DNA from: Marisa cornuarietis
Lineage: Eukaryota; Mollusca; Gastropoda; Architaenioglossa; Ampullariidae
DNA: 64,000 bases
NCBI GenBank assembly: GCA_004794655.1
Contig: SMMW01000522.1
Location: 992,001 to 1,056,000 of the forward strand
Reading direction: 5' to 3'
The translations under genes and the position numbers were made by a program. A model generated the notes under the pieces. The model was not told the DNA's origin, made no database searches, and worked only from the letters and a program-made list of their open reading frames with translations. Shown one piece after another: positions 11,962 through 24,489 of this stretch. Each line of letters opens with the position of its first letter. Position 1 is the first letter of the stretch.

Positions 11962-14900
11962 ATCAAACGTATAACCTTTGCTAAGGACAGTTGTGTTGGA
12001 CAAATGGTTATAAAAGCCATTTTATTGGTTTTCCTGTGATAGTGCGCGGCCTGTAGCTGATGCTGTGATTAAGAGTGCAGCAATGTAATTATCGTCTATA
12101 CAAAAAAGTACATTTGTTATATAAGTTTCCTGCAGTACGACGGGTGAGCATCCTTGCTCAATGCGCCACTGCTCATAAAGTGGCTCACACGCTGATTCCA
12201 AATTTTCATTTTTCCTCACCGCCCATCATGCCGGCCTCTATAGTCGCAGAAAAGCCCGGCTATTTAAGTGACACACACTGCCTGGACATTTTTACGGGTG
12301 ATTTTTGCGCTATAAATAATCGGTGTCCAGGGGGTATTCTGACACCAAAGCTCACCCAGCAGGATGCAAACACGATAGAGCTAAGTCTCGCCAGTAACAC
12401 TACGATATTTTACTCATCTTCACCCCCTCCGAAAACAACAAACAGAAAAACCGTCGTGGGGCATCTTTTACAGCCGCAGACCCTGGGTACAGCAAACCTG
12501 CCCAGCCTTCCTTCTTGTCAGGCCTGGATCCCGTACTACAACTTCTTGTTAGGGGAAGATAAATTTTGCTTCACAACAATATCACAAAGTTTATCAATAT
12601 TTGTTAATTGTAATTTTTCAAAATACGTGTACAAAAAACGTTTTTCATGTCTGTCACTGAGCAGTACACGTTACTTTTTAAAACATGATGTCATTAGACA
12701 CATAAATCGGGCGAGCAGAACATGAAGATACTGAAGACTTTTTTTTTTAACTTCAAAATTATGTCTCGGGTGCATTGCCCAGTTTTCCACCAGGTCGGGC
12801 ACGTGAGAAAATGGTGGTAGAAAGTCTTCAAAATAGACAAGTTTTCTAACACCAAGGCGACAGTCATTAACAGCAGCATCACAATTTACAACAAGAGCAA
12901 TAACGGGAATACCTGAGTGTTTGTTTTGTGTGTATGTGTCAAGAGTGTAATGTAAAGCCCTCACACCGCTAACCTTTTTAAGCCCAAACCGCCTGAAGAG
13001 AGAAGACTACAGGTATTTGCAAAAATACTTTAATAAATAGCGATGTCTGCGCGTGCTTCGTTCTTTTTTAGATGTAGATATTGCCTCACCGTGCGCGTGT
13101 GTTATTGTGACTTGTACCGCTGCCGCCACAAGCTGCCGCAAGGAGAAGACAACTGCTGCCAGTAACAAGGATAACTCTTGGGCAGCCTGATCCTGTACTA
13201 GTCCAGCCTTCTGGACACATTGATTTTGGTTTGCGAAAATGATGGTTCATTCTAGGCTTTTCGAGGGGTTTGGCGTTTGGTGACTTACACCGCTTGACTG
13301 TGCTGACCTCGCTCGTGAACTGGGCACAGTCATCAAGGCTCAAGGCTCAGGTACGGAAAAATAGTGCTAGGAGCATTTAATCAGCGAGTTCGCTGACTTT
13401 TTCCCGGAAACCATCAGCTAGTACTAAGCAAAGCTTTGTGCACATGGTCCCAGGCATAATATTCACTAGCAGAATTGATACAGAGTATGTAAATATTTAG
13501 ATTTGTAAGATTTAAAAAAGAGGGAGGAGCACACAAAGAGACGAGAAGATAAAGAGAAAATAGAGGAGAAGGAAATTTATGAGCAGGCAGGAAAAGACAA
13601 ACAGACAGAAAGACAGCATGTGGTGTAATTGATGACTTTCGCCATCAGTGTGTTCAGTGTGTTCAAGAAGTGCTGTCCACGGTGCACAAGAGGCGCTCTC
13701 TACACACGGAAACTAAATTTGGCAAAAACTCACTGGCAAGTCTCGCGCGGCCTGGCTGCTAGGAAACAAGTTATTAAATCATACCTAATTCTACGAATTA
13801 CGCCTGATCAATGGCAAATTCAGCAGTGCTGGCTGTTACAGATGTGTGGGCGGAACTAATGTTGAAAGGCCAAAGATGGCGCTTGTATTTAAGGCGAGCG
13901 CCTTGCAACTAATTAATCTGGAAAACAAACGCTCCACAAAATGGCGTGTCAAATGTGACACCGTTGTAAAAGTTTACTTTTAAAAAATTGTTGTTTTCTA
14001 GTCTTATTCTAGTTTTAAACTTTTGTTCACTAATTTGTGTGGGGGGGGGGATGTCTTGTCATACAAACATCGTACATAAAGAAGGGTATTAACTAAAACA
14101 GTAATTATGAACAACCTAGGCTGAAGCGTTGAATAGGTTCAAAGTAATTGCTGCACAAAACATTTGTGTGCTTCCTTGACAGGTTTGAAAATCGCGGCGC
14201 CACAGATATGGAAATAATGAATGATTTAGTGTTTTTGTGTTTCATGCCACGGGGTGCAAATTTTTCTCATGGCTGAGTGGAGCTCACTGACACTTTTTTT
14301 CCAGATATGTATGAATATACACTTGCCGTTCTCGAAAGAAACCTGCAAACGCCTATGCACATGTGAAAATCGTGACGTCATGACACAGTTACATCTAATT
14401 AATGTATGGTGCCAACCGAACCCATTTGCTGAGGCCTTCACTACCCATGTACAATTGTGACGTCAGAATTGTTTGACCTATTTCGTTGGATGATGATGTT
14501 TGTGGGCCTGTATTTCGAGAACGGAAGATGGGAATACACCACGATTTGTTTAATTGGAGGCCTTGCTCTGAGATTTACCCAATCATCTGAAAAATAAACT
14601 ATTTGAATCAAAGTACTTCTTTAAGATTTGGCTTTATGTTTGACTGGCTGAAGTATTTTGCGAATATTTCACCGCTTTCTTGGTAAATTTAGTCCTTCGT
14701 CGTCTAAAAGAAAATGTGCATTTAAGCTGAGTGCTTTGCAGATCTGGAAGACGTGTTTAATGAGGTGCCTCTATGGTACTTGCAGTACAAAACAAGTGGG
14801 TGCAAATACCGAACAGTGTTCGACATTAAAACGCTTATGTTCTAAATCAATCTAAAAACAATGGATTGTGATGGCAGTAACTTTTAATAGCAATGGTAAA

Positions 14901-16087
14901 TAGACGTTTACTTTATAATTATGCTCGGTATATATGTTAAAGCTAGACTGCAAAAAAAACTATACTAAAAATATCTATCCGCTATGTTTCGCCCATGATG
15001 TTGCTTACACAACTATGTCAACTAGAAATAGTCCTGAGTCCACGGCATGTAGGAACCACTCTCGTTGGACGAAGAGTCAGAACTGGAAGTTGTTCTGGGT
15101 GCCCTACGGTTAGAAACGACTCTGGGTAGATGGACAAATCTACCTTTGTGCTGTGGTCAAACAACTTTAGAGCTTCAGTGCAGACAAAGAAAAACGCTGC
15201 TGTTGATTTTTAACAGCCACGATTCCAAAGTTCCATCTCTACAAACTTTAGGGACTTGTATGTGAAGCTGTCGTTGTCATCACACACATCAACAAACTGA
15301 TTGGTTCACAGTTATCTTTTGAGTTGGAATGCAGATGTCTGAATTAGCAAAACCTGGCTCAATGAGAATATGAGAATGAAGATTTAAGGATGGATGAAAC
15401 AAAAGTCCGACTTGTGCGGCGTTGTGAAATGTGTTTGTCAGAGTCCGTGTGTTGTAATAATAGACCAGATTGAGTCCCAACAGCTTGGCTGCTCCTTTCA
15501 AATATTTTACCTTTGATATATCGGTATCGATATTCCCCCCTATTAAACGGTTTTGAATTATATTTGCATATATCAGTCTTACCAGATCCGCATACTAATT
15601 AGTTGTTGCGTGTTTTTCGCGTGTAAAATATGTCACAAATTTACTTGTACTTGTTCCTGGTACAGGAATGTAATAATGAGTTATTAGAAATTTACCTTAA
15701 GCTTTCTTTATTAGTTTTCTTCCAATACTAGATAACCATAATGTATTTTAAATACCTTTATGGCCATTTCTCTGATTATGAATACACAGATTTCCAGAAA
15801 ACAAAGCTCCAAGTTTGAAAACGATAAAAAGGAAATAATTCTTTTAAAACCGAAAAATAATGATTAAAAAGCCCTTATTATTCTCCATAAATGAAATCCT
15901 TTCTTTCCAAAGCTTATTGCTTAAAAGTAGAGGCAGTAAGTAACCTATCAAAAAGCATATAGTGTTTTTTAGATAATATTTAGTGCTGTCATAGTTTACG
16001 TTCTGAAGTAATTAATGAAAATAATTTGCAATTATTGAAAATAATGCTCCAAACAACACTCGAATAGGGAAAAACACCTCAATCATT

Positions 16088-16089
<2 letters not shown>

Positions 16090-16120
<31 letters not shown>
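16090..16120. repeat. (CA)n microsatellite
   Basis: About 15 CA units in AT-rich DNA. Confidence 0.95.
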
Positions 16121-16124
<4 letters not shown>

Positions 16125-17189
16125 ACAATCACACAAGGTGTCGGCGTCAGGTGGTGTCCTACCTGTTCGTGGCTGAGTGCTTTGACTTCCCAGTAACAAG
16201 GATCTTTAGTGTGAGATATTGAACAACGACAAACCAAAAACCGCCTCGAAGTGCGCACTTTCAGTAACCGTCACAGACCAGCGCGCGCGCACACACACAC
16301 GTACACAGAGGCTGAAGCTACTGAAAGCCGACCATAACCTTTACAATTCCTGGCAATTATCCACAGAAACCATCACTGACCAGCTCTGGCGGGCCACAGA
16401 AGCCAGGCGGACTGACGGATAGGTGCCTGCACCCACTACTCAATCTCGCTTGCAGTTCTGTTGCAGGCGGTTAGTCTAAAGGAATTTTGCGCGGGTACGT
16501 GCACGTGAAGGCGCGGGCGTGTGTATGCGCGCGCGCGCTGCGGTGTGGCTGTTGCCCGCGCGAGAAGGACGCGCGATTGTGGAAGACAAGGGCTTAGTAC
16601 CTGCAGCTTTACGCCTGATGTGCGAAGGAAGACCAGTCACATCACGATGTGCGTAGGTTTCCGGATGTTACACTTGCTTGAAGCTGCTTACAAGACTAAA
16701 TAAACTGTGTTGTTTCTTGTTGACGTGCGTCTCTTAACGGCTTATTAATCAATCCTAATGAATCATGTAAAGGAGATGCAATGTGTTTGTCTGAACAGGA
16801 AGTTCTTATTACATGTAAGTCAGAGTATGCTTGGTTTGTTTATAGTTGTCCTAACGGTTATTATATTTTTATGTAATTACAATCGTCATTCGATTTTTAA
16901 CTTTTTAATTTAGGATTATATCATGTTAAGTGGTACGCACGTTCTTTAACAGTTTTACGCTCAAAGTTAGTGATAGACATTTACAGAGCTCCAAGACATT
17001 CGTGTCTAAGGGTGCGCGGGGTTTGTGTGTGCGTGCATGTGCACGCGCGCACGTAAAATCATTTACAAGCAGCGATCGATGAACTGATTATGTCTGTGGA
17101 TCTTCCGCCGGTTCTTTGTTAATGTGCCAGTTCTGCTTTGGACAAACAGATTCAAACAAACAAACATACACACAACATGGAGCACAGGT

Positions 17190-17240
17190 TGCGCGCGCGC
17201 ACGCACGCACGCACGCACGCAAACACACACACACACACAG
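17190..17240. repeat. (GC)n(GCAC)n(CA)n compound microsatellite
   Basis: Alternating purine-pyrimidine tract: GC units, then GCAC units, then CA units. It is followed directly by a fragment resembling the SINE core. Confidence 0.9.
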
Positions 17241-18284
17241 AGGCTGAGGGATACCCCAGTATCCAAGAAAACCACCGACGATCAGCCCTCCAAAATTTTG
17301 TGGTGAGACCCGCAGGCGCTTTTGTGCAATACCCGTAGGCAGGCAGTGGCAATACCACAGGCACTTTGCATCAATGATTGCGGGTGTTTTGTGTCGATAC
17401 CCGCAGACATTTTGCGGCAACGTGTGGCAATACCCACTGCCGCTTTGCAAACAGAATACCAATTGGTAAAGTTAACCTGTCGGCCATGAAAAATGCTGCT
17501 ATTGGTTGAACGTGAATTGCCAAATATTTTCCAAGACGGTTAGTGGGTATCTGTTGCAGGAACAAGAAAAGGCTAATTTTAGCAACATCGTTCTGTTGCT
17601 GACATCAGTTTCAAGTGAAAGCAACAAAGAAACAAGGAAAACGAGCAAATCTTAGTGAAACTCTTTTAATCCGTTTCCTTTTACTTATCCTTCTCTATTT
17701 CCTTCCCTCATTTACTCTTTTTCCTGCCACAGAGATCGAAGGACGCATGTTCATCAAATGTCTTTAAAAAAGTTTCCTATCGTCAGTTAATCGAGGTTTT
17801 TATTATTTTTGTTTTTTTGCACTTCGCAAGAGTTATCCCTATAGCCTTTTCAAAGTGAAAAAAATTAATCTATGTCTTTATTATTTTGCAATTACTCCCC
17901 TGTCCAGCGGTCTGTGAGTGATCTGTTTCTGAGCCACAGGTGGGCTGCATTTTAAAGGTTCTAAAATACACTAATATGCCTTCCTGCCCACCTTTTTTCC
18001 ACAAAAATGGCGTCTGTTAGAACAGATTAATTGTCAAAGGTGAGGTCAGTTTTCCTGACTGATGTCCTTTTAATTTAGAGTGTTGTGTTTCACGAGGCTT
18101 GTGCAATATGCCAGCTTCCAACAATTACTTTGTTATTATGTGAACTGTCCTCGCTATCATGCCATTTGATACAGTATCATGCCAGTCGATAGAAGAGAGT
18201 AGAAGCGTAGGCACGTGTTACTATTTTTATCTGAACATTCTCTCTCACTTTTCCCTATATGGTCCCTGCCTGGTATTTTTAAGT

Positions 18285-18285
<1 letters not shown>

Positions 18286-18331
<46 letters not shown>
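18286..18331. repeat. (GT)n microsatellite
   Basis: About 23 GT units followed by a G-rich run. Confidence 0.95.
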
Positions 18332-18332
<1 letters not shown>

Positions 18333-18993
18333 AGGGGGGGGGCAATCGTTTTTTGTTAAAATGTACTGTTTCTCAAGCTGTTATGTGACAAAATATTTAT
18401 ATTAAATTTATTTTAAATTCTAAACGTTTGCGTGACATTTTAACAAAATTTACATTTTGATTCTGATTTTGACTTTTATTTCATTTCCTTTTTTCCTTTT
18501 CTTTCCTCGCTTATTTTCTTGGAAAGATGTCAGCTCGTCAATGTGTTGACATGGTAGCCTGTCAAGGTGATGATGGCTACAGCCAATGAGACAGTTAGGC
18601 TGTGCTTCAATTTAAATCAACGAAGTCAAAAAAAGAGTTTCTTCTTCTTGCTGTACGAGGCATGTAATACTGATTATATTGAAAACGTCTTGTACACAAC
18701 TTTTACGGATTTATGTATTGTCATAGACGAAGCAATTAGAAACATGCATCTGGTTTGGTGTTTTAAATGGATTTTGTATCAGTTTTCCGTTTACTTCCTG
18801 ATGAGAACGCGTAAAAATCGACATATCGCCATGAGAATATATTGAATGTAAATGTATAACGTAAATAATTTATAACGCAGAATGGTATCTTTATTTCTTC
18901 TGAAATACGGAAAGGAAAAAAACATAAGCTTGAGGTTGACGAGAGACACGAGGGGCAGTCAAATGAAGCTTAACGGACGACAGGCAAATAGAA

Positions 18994-19467
18994 TCCCAGA
19001 CATTTAATCTCCAGACACTTAATCCCCAGACACCTAATCCTCAAAATGAAATTTCAACTCAAAAAATTATGAAGTGAATGAAAAATTTAATTCAAATTCT
19101 AATAATTATTTTCATGTAAACATCAAAATAATTTTGACAATTAAAATAATACTTAACTTCAACATCTATAACATTAGTTAAAGTTCATGTGAGCTATGAA
19201 ATTCAATGTTCTTCAACAATATGATATGAAAAGTATTGTTAATCAATATGACAGGAAAGCTAATGATCGGAGGTACCCTAATTGGGGAGATTGTTACGTG
19301 TCATTAGAGTTACCACGCGACACATTTCTCTTACGGTTATAATATTTCAAGTTTACAAATTAACAGTTTTGAGTATTGTGTCGTGAATTGGGGGCATTTT
19401 TGAGGATTAAGTGTCTGGGGATTAAGTGGCTAGGGATTAAATGTCAAGGGATTAAGTGTCCGGTCAC
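18994..19467. mobile_element. Non-autonomous TIR element with 15-bp iterated arms
   Basis: A 474-bp insertion flanked by a 13-bp direct repeat, CAGGCAAATAGAA, at 18981-18993 and 19468-19480, read as the target-site duplication. The two ends are inverted copies built from a 15-bp unit, roughly CCAGACACTTAATCC. The left arm (to about 19048) has three units and the right arm (from about 19396) has four, both ending in 'TCAAAA' toward the centre. The interior is AT-rich and has no coding potential. The structure is that of a MITE-like element. The superfamily is uncertain, because 13 bp is long for most cut-and-paste transposases and may include chance identity. Confidence 0.8.
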
Positions 19468-20740
19468 CAGGCAAATAGAAGCCCGTCGTACGGTACGTTT
19501 CATCTGACTTCCCCTAACAGTTTTATAATCTAAAGATGTAAGTAGACTGTCAAGATATATAAATATATAAAACTAACCATGTCAAAGCCTGTGAATACTA
19601 GTAGGTCAAAAACATACAGTCATGATCATTGAAGTCAATGAAACGTATGAAACGGGTAGCTATGCAAGTGATGGTGACTGTGATAGTCGACGAACAGTGA
19701 TAGACTGTTGTCTGTTGTACTGTAACGACTGGCACATGGCCGGTAAGACTGTATGTGACGTAGGCCGGAAGGTCTGTAGCGAGACAACAACGGCACACAT
19801 CGCCCACGTGACCATCGCCACTCCTGCAGCGCAGGTGGCAAAACGGCGCCGACCGCGAATAACAAAAGCCAGGAGCGAGGCTGATGGAGTGGGAGCCAGT
19901 GGAAGTTATCATCAGCCATTGTGAGACTGATGTCCCATGGCACACCCTTGCACGGCAACAAGTGCTGTCGCTGTATTCAGTCCACCTGTGCCCATCTTTT
20001 CTCTACTTCTTTCTCTTTCTCTCTCTCTCACCTCTTCTATTTCTGATTTCAGTATTTCAGTTTGATTAGTCCTACATCGCAGTTACATATTTGTTTACTC
20101 ATTAATCCTCTGATTTTAATTATACTGAGGAGGCTATGCCGTTGGTCTCGTGGTTCTGCTCAGTAGCATTTTACACTTTCATCCATTCATTCGTTCTGAT
20201 TTTTTTCATATCAGATAATATTTAATGCTGTGTCTGTATGCATGTTTTTAGACTGGGTGTTTGTCAGGTTAGAGTGCGCGGGAGGGTACGTATGTGCATG
20301 CTGTCACTTATGTTTTCCGTCGTCACATCTATGATGCCGATATCATTATCGAATAGGTCGTCAGGGAGGACTGGTGTGAAAGATGAGGCCTTGTACCCAT
20401 CATGTTTCGAGAGTTCACTTACTTGTGGTATTTCCACCATAAGTGAGCTTATTATTTTTTCATTATTTCATGCACATCTTTCGAATCCCCATATTATCAA
20501 GGACTTTTAGGCCCCCTCTGCTTTTTTATGTGACGAACTATAATATAAGCACCTATACTAGTGCCAGTGTTTTGTGAACAAGAGTTGTTTAATCTGAAAT
20601 AATATTTTTTCTCTTTCTGGCAGTATGTGAGAGTGACTCCTATTTCTTTTATTCAGAATTAAGTCACCCTGTGTTTATGTGATCTTACTAGCTCAGATAA
20701 AACTGGGTGCAGGTAAGTCTCAAAATTTGTTTAAAACTTT

Positions 20741-20754
20741 ACCGTGAGAGAACT
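20741..20754. repeat. Left target-site duplication of the LINE insertion
   Basis: ACCGTGAGAGAACT, identical to 21358-21371. The pair marks the insertion site of the LINE between them. Confidence 0.9.
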
Positions 20755-21193
20755 TTACCGTCAGCAACCACTTGTGGTCCATACAACATTTGCCTCAGAT
20801 TGGAACGTTTCTGTTAAACTGTATATCTCACAACTTTGGCAGCTTCACTGGGACTCCATGAAGCACAACAAATTTCATGCTATTTTTCCAAAACTAGCAG
20901 ACTGTATAACACAAGAATTTCTAAACCGACGAGAAAAAGTGGTTATAAATAGACTAAAAGCTGGTCACTCATATATCACTCACAGATTTTTGCTTGCAGG
21001 AGAAAACCCCCCACTTTGTCCTTGGTGTAAAGACCCCCTAACCATAGAACATTTGCTCATCTCCTGTTCAAAACTCGCTACAATTCGTCAAAGCTATTTT
21101 ACAGCACAGACTCTTGATGACCTTTTTGCCAAACACTCTTCCAAATCAATCTTGGCATATGTAAAGTCCATTCAGATTTTTCACCTGATATGA
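20755..21193 (+). pseudogene. C-terminal fragment of LINE ORF2 (after RNase H)
   Basis: The frame is open for about 145 codons to a stop at 21191-21193. The protein contains a segment with 'RLKAGHSYITHRFLL', then 'PPLCPWCKDPLTIEHLLISC'. This is the CX2C...HX4C-type Cys/His cluster that follows RNase H in many LINE ORF2 proteins. The endonuclease, reverse transcriptase and RNase H domains are absent. The upstream in-frame codons (GTG AGA GAA) belong to the target-site duplication, so the apparent start is not a gene start. It has no catalytic domain and cannot mobilise itself. Confidence 0.85.
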
Positions 21194-21357
21194 TAGAACT
21201 TATATGTTTAAAAAACTGTTATTTTGTAAAACTAGGAAAAGAGAAATCTATAGACTTGTACAATTACTTTATATCAACCTTTGAATAGTCATGTACATTG
21301 TTTTTGCCATGAGATAGCCATAGTTGCTGACTTGGCATAAAACAACAACTAACAACA
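20755..21357 (+). mobile_element. 5'-truncated non-LTR retrotransposon (LINE) copy
   Basis: About 603 bp lie between two perfect copies of a 14-bp target-site duplication. The body starts in the middle of a reading frame, as expected of 5' truncation during target-primed reverse transcription. It ends in an A/C-rich tail ('aaaacaacaactaacaacaa') rather than a pure poly(A). The preserved frame and exact duplication suggest a fairly recent insertion. The clade is not settled; a C-terminal Cys/His domain after RNase H is typical of I-, Nimb- or Jockey-like elements. Confidence 0.85.
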
Positions 21358-21371
21358 ACCGTGAGAGAACT
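21358..21371. repeat. Right target-site duplication of the LINE insertion
   Basis: ACCGTGAGAGAACT, the second copy directly after the element's A/C-rich tail. Confidence 0.9.
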
Positions 21372-23090
21372 GCCCACACGTCAATATTGTGTATTGCCAC
21401 ATGTATGTACTTTGTACTTGTTATTCGCTATGGCACATGAAGATTTAAAAATAGAAGCGATTGTTTCGTCCCCAGGGCGATTGGCTAAACACATATCTAC
21501 TCATTTGCTTCACAGATGATAGGTTCCCAAGGACCTTCTATGTCAGGCTCGTGCAGCACAACGAGAAGAACGGCTACAGCAAATAAAGTTTTAGGCTCAA
21601 GAAAACCTAAAACAAAGAGAACTAGAAATAAGAATAAGCACAAACCAAATTTGAAATAAAAGGATACACAAACAAACATAATCAGAGTTAAAGTTTGAAA
21701 AATAGATCAAATAGGGTTAGACCTCCAGACACAAATCAAATCGATTTCTGAACCGTCTTATTTTTTAAAGATAAGGAGGGGATTGATACAGAAAAGTTTT
21801 CCATTTTGAGCATCATGCTCAAGCGGTAAGATGGAGAAAAGATGAATTAGCAGGTACACTAGCAGACTGCCTATGAGTAGAATCTTTGACACGCTATGCT
21901 AAATCCATGAAAGCTGTCACATGGGACAGATACATCTCCCATAATTAAATTCTAAACTACAATTGACCACTCACCCAAGCCAGAGAGTACGTGAGTAATT
22001 AGAAAGGCCTTGTTCACAAGCTTTTAGAAAGCACTTAGACTATGCAGACGACATGAAATGGCCAGAGAGGGCCAGGCGAGAACAGCGGCGGTCGATGAAG
22101 TGCGGCGATGGTGGCTGCAGAAGGCGGACAGGTGTGAACGTCGTATACAGTTGTGTTAGGTCGCTAGACAGAGAGGAAATACCTGAGGCCATGTGACACC
22201 TGGTCGGAGTGTGAGAGACATTCTCTCCCCGCAGTCACCTGCGAGTCGTGGATAGTTAGTCACTGGTCAGTGCAGTGTGGTCTTCCTGTCTGTTCACGCT
22301 GGCTAATTGATGCTTGATTGAAGGACACTGGTTGTGTTCGTCCAATAGCATGCCACGTCACGTGTAGCGGACCATGGGCCTCTTGATACTTCTCACCCCG
22401 TCGTCAGTGCGAAGGGAGCATCTGATCGAGGCGAGGGTCGACTCGTCTTCAGTTTTCTTTTAACGCCAAGGGGTCTTTCTTCGAGACCAAAACTTGAGCC
22501 AGGAGAACAAATACTCGGGAGAAAATCGAGACGCTTAGCTTAGAGAACCTTGACACAAGGGGCTAGTCATCGACGAGGGACCATCAAGACTGCCAGCTGT
22601 AGTCGTGAAACTCTAAGGACTATGCGACCAGAACTTGGGCTACCTGCGAGAGGTAGAAGTTTTTCTCCTAATCCGGTAGTAGAGGTCTCTGTTCTCTGAG
22701 AAGGTCTGTGTAATTGCCTGCAGTCCAAGGCACCAATGGCGGAAGGATTACGACAAATCATGGTGTTTGTTTGGCGGGTGTACGTGGAATTGTTCTTCCC
22801 GGCGGGTACCGGTGTTTGCTGTAAAACAGTATAGTGGGGTGAACAAGCAGTCGTCGAAGAAACAACGTAACGTCCCTGGACTGGGACAGCGCTCGGTGTC
22901 CGTGTCGCCGGAGGAGCAGTCATCACTCCCTGATTTGGTTGGCGGGCCGAGAGGGAAAGTGATGACGGACTGATGGGGAAATACGAATTTCAAATGCACG
23001 GAGCAAGGTTTTAGGGAACGATTTAGATCATGTAAGTTCTAAGCCACCAACTGAAGAAACATTGTCAGCCCTTACTGTTTTCCACGATAT
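21372..23090. other. No supported gene; region upstream of the gypsy relict
   Basis: No exon is recognised. The 22.06-22.57 kb part is relatively GC-rich and lies upstream of the gag remnant. It could hold the 5' LTR and leader of the gypsy element, but I found no matching downstream copy, no clear primer-binding site and no flanking duplication, so no LTR is called. Confidence 0.4.
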
Positions 23091-23625
23091 TGCATTAGAA
23101 AGCATTAGCAGACTGCCAAAATGTTTTAACAATCTTTCTGGCCTGATTTAAAGAGAAGAACTTATGATCACGTGCTGATAATGTGGCAACATTTAAAAAA
23201 GAGAATAAGTGTTCGTCTTTAGAGTATGCCGAACAGACCACGGCAGCAACAACACACCAATGTGCATGCCGGTGCTGCCCAGACGTCATCAACACATCAA
23301 AGTTATTCACGAATTACATTATACAGGGCATAATATCAGAGGTGGTCGAGCGTACACCTCAGCACCACCTAAACACCGGTATCCAACCATCACCACCACC
23401 ATCCTGGGGAGGTAGTACCACCCCAACGGCTGCATCGACAAAAGGTACACAGACAGCTACACCATCAAACATCCACCCAGCATCCACACATGTTATTGGT
23501 GAAATCAGAAAGGCCATTTTATCGCTAACTGCCCCCACAAAATAGCCTGCAGACACGGAAATAGGTTTTGTAGGTTTTGCGACATCAAACAACACTTTAC
23601 GATCTTCGATTTCAATATGCTAAGG
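23091..23625 (+). pseudogene. Gypsy gag remnant with CCHC zinc knuckle
   Basis: Pieces of a capsid-like sequence are seen around 23150-23240: a run resembling 'RE-L-ITCADNVATF-KEN' then 'SLEYAEQ', the shape of the capsid C-terminal segment in many gypsy elements. Near 23490-23535 comes a nucleocapsid knuckle, C-Y-W-x-NQKGHFIANC. It fits CX2CX4HX4C except that the second Cys codon is TGA, a stop. A second, incomplete Cys/His cluster follows. Several stops and shifts break the frame. An intact Gag would package element RNA into cytoplasmic particles; this copy cannot. Confidence 0.8.
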
Positions 23626-24089
23626 TACAGAAAACGGACATCCGGTCTTGATCATGCAAGATTCGGTAACTACGTAATTTGGTTTCAAAAAAAAATAAAT
23701 GTTAAGCCTTTCTTTATCTTGTCGACTTCTTACCGGTGTGGCTACCATTTCACTAGCTTTAGTAAATATCTATTCACCACATTTCACGGACTTTGTTGAT
23801 TCTGGTATCAAAGATGGCCCAGTATGTGATATGATTCCCGGTAACACTCCAGGATCTTACTGTGAGTGTATGCACATCGCGCGGGCAGTTCAAACAATGT
23901 CATAAACAGCAGAAAAACCATTCCTAACTTCAAAGACACCACAGCTAGACAAATCCTTCACAACTAGCTAAGTTACAGAAATTTGACCAGATATTTGAGA
24001 AAGGGGTGTAATAGTTCATGCCCCCAAATCTTCTGTTTTTCGCAATAATATCCTGCATCGTACATCAGGAGCTCCAGTTACAGTGAATC

Positions 24090-24430
24090 GGTGTTGATTG
24101 CAGCCCATGATGAAATATTTGGTGGACACCTGGTTGCTCGCAGCACCTTTAAAAAGAATCATTCCTTTTTTCTACTGGTCAGGTATTCACAAAATGTTAT
24201 AAACTGCTGTCGATCATGTAACATATGCCAGAAGACTACCCACAAGGGCGTATTCCACCTGCCCCGTTGCAAACCATGCTATTTATTGAAGTACATGAAT
24301 TACATTTTCCTACGGTTGCCGTTAACCTCAGTGACCCCAGTCGTCATTTGGTAACTGTTACATCCGAACGCCTTGATGTTGCCACTACAGACCCCGAGGC
24401 AGCAGGCCTCATGACTATTACAAGAATCAG
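24090..24430 (+). pseudogene. Gypsy integrase remnant: H2C2 and start of DDE core
   Basis: The zinc-binding H2C2 domain is clear: 'AHDEIFGGHL' gives HX6H, and 'CCRSCNICQKT' gives the Cys pair. Between them a stretch is in another frame, where it reads like the family's 'FFYWSGIHK'. Two compensating shifts, near 24165 and 24200, are therefore needed to follow it. After about 24225 a third frame carries the start of the catalytic core, with 'FPTVAVNLSDP'. Family members have Asp where this has Asn, so the first catalytic acid of DDE appears lost. The 'TTDPEAAGL' segment follows and then the match fades. The middle of the core, with the second Asp, is not found. Confidence 0.85.
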
Positions 24431-24489
24431 AAGCTGAGACACTAGTTGGTATCTTTTCTCTTGTCGGACTGGGGTCGGTACATCCAGGG

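Larger units (their letters stand above)
10807..18993. other. No supported gene; microsatellites and small duplications
   Basis: I see no recognisable exon. The longest open frame (12075-12725, 216 codons) has no domain, no homology I can name and no splice context. A nested duplication lies at 11860-11961. CA/GT tracts occur near 11.37, 16.1, 17.2 and 18.3 kb. A partial SINE core is at about 17240-17290. The stretch 15.5-16.08 kb is AT-rich and featureless. Confidence 0.5.

Noticed and set aside
12075..12725. 216-codon open frame on the plus strand, the longest not tied to a repeat or gene.
   Set aside because: No recognisable domain, no splice context and composition like its surroundings. 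A frame of this length is possible by chance in 64 kb. A homology search or transcript data could reverse this.
23801..23815. 'tggtatcaaagatgg', similar to a retrotransposon primer-binding site.
   Set aside because: It lies downstream of the gag remnant, where a primer-binding site would not be, and the match is short.
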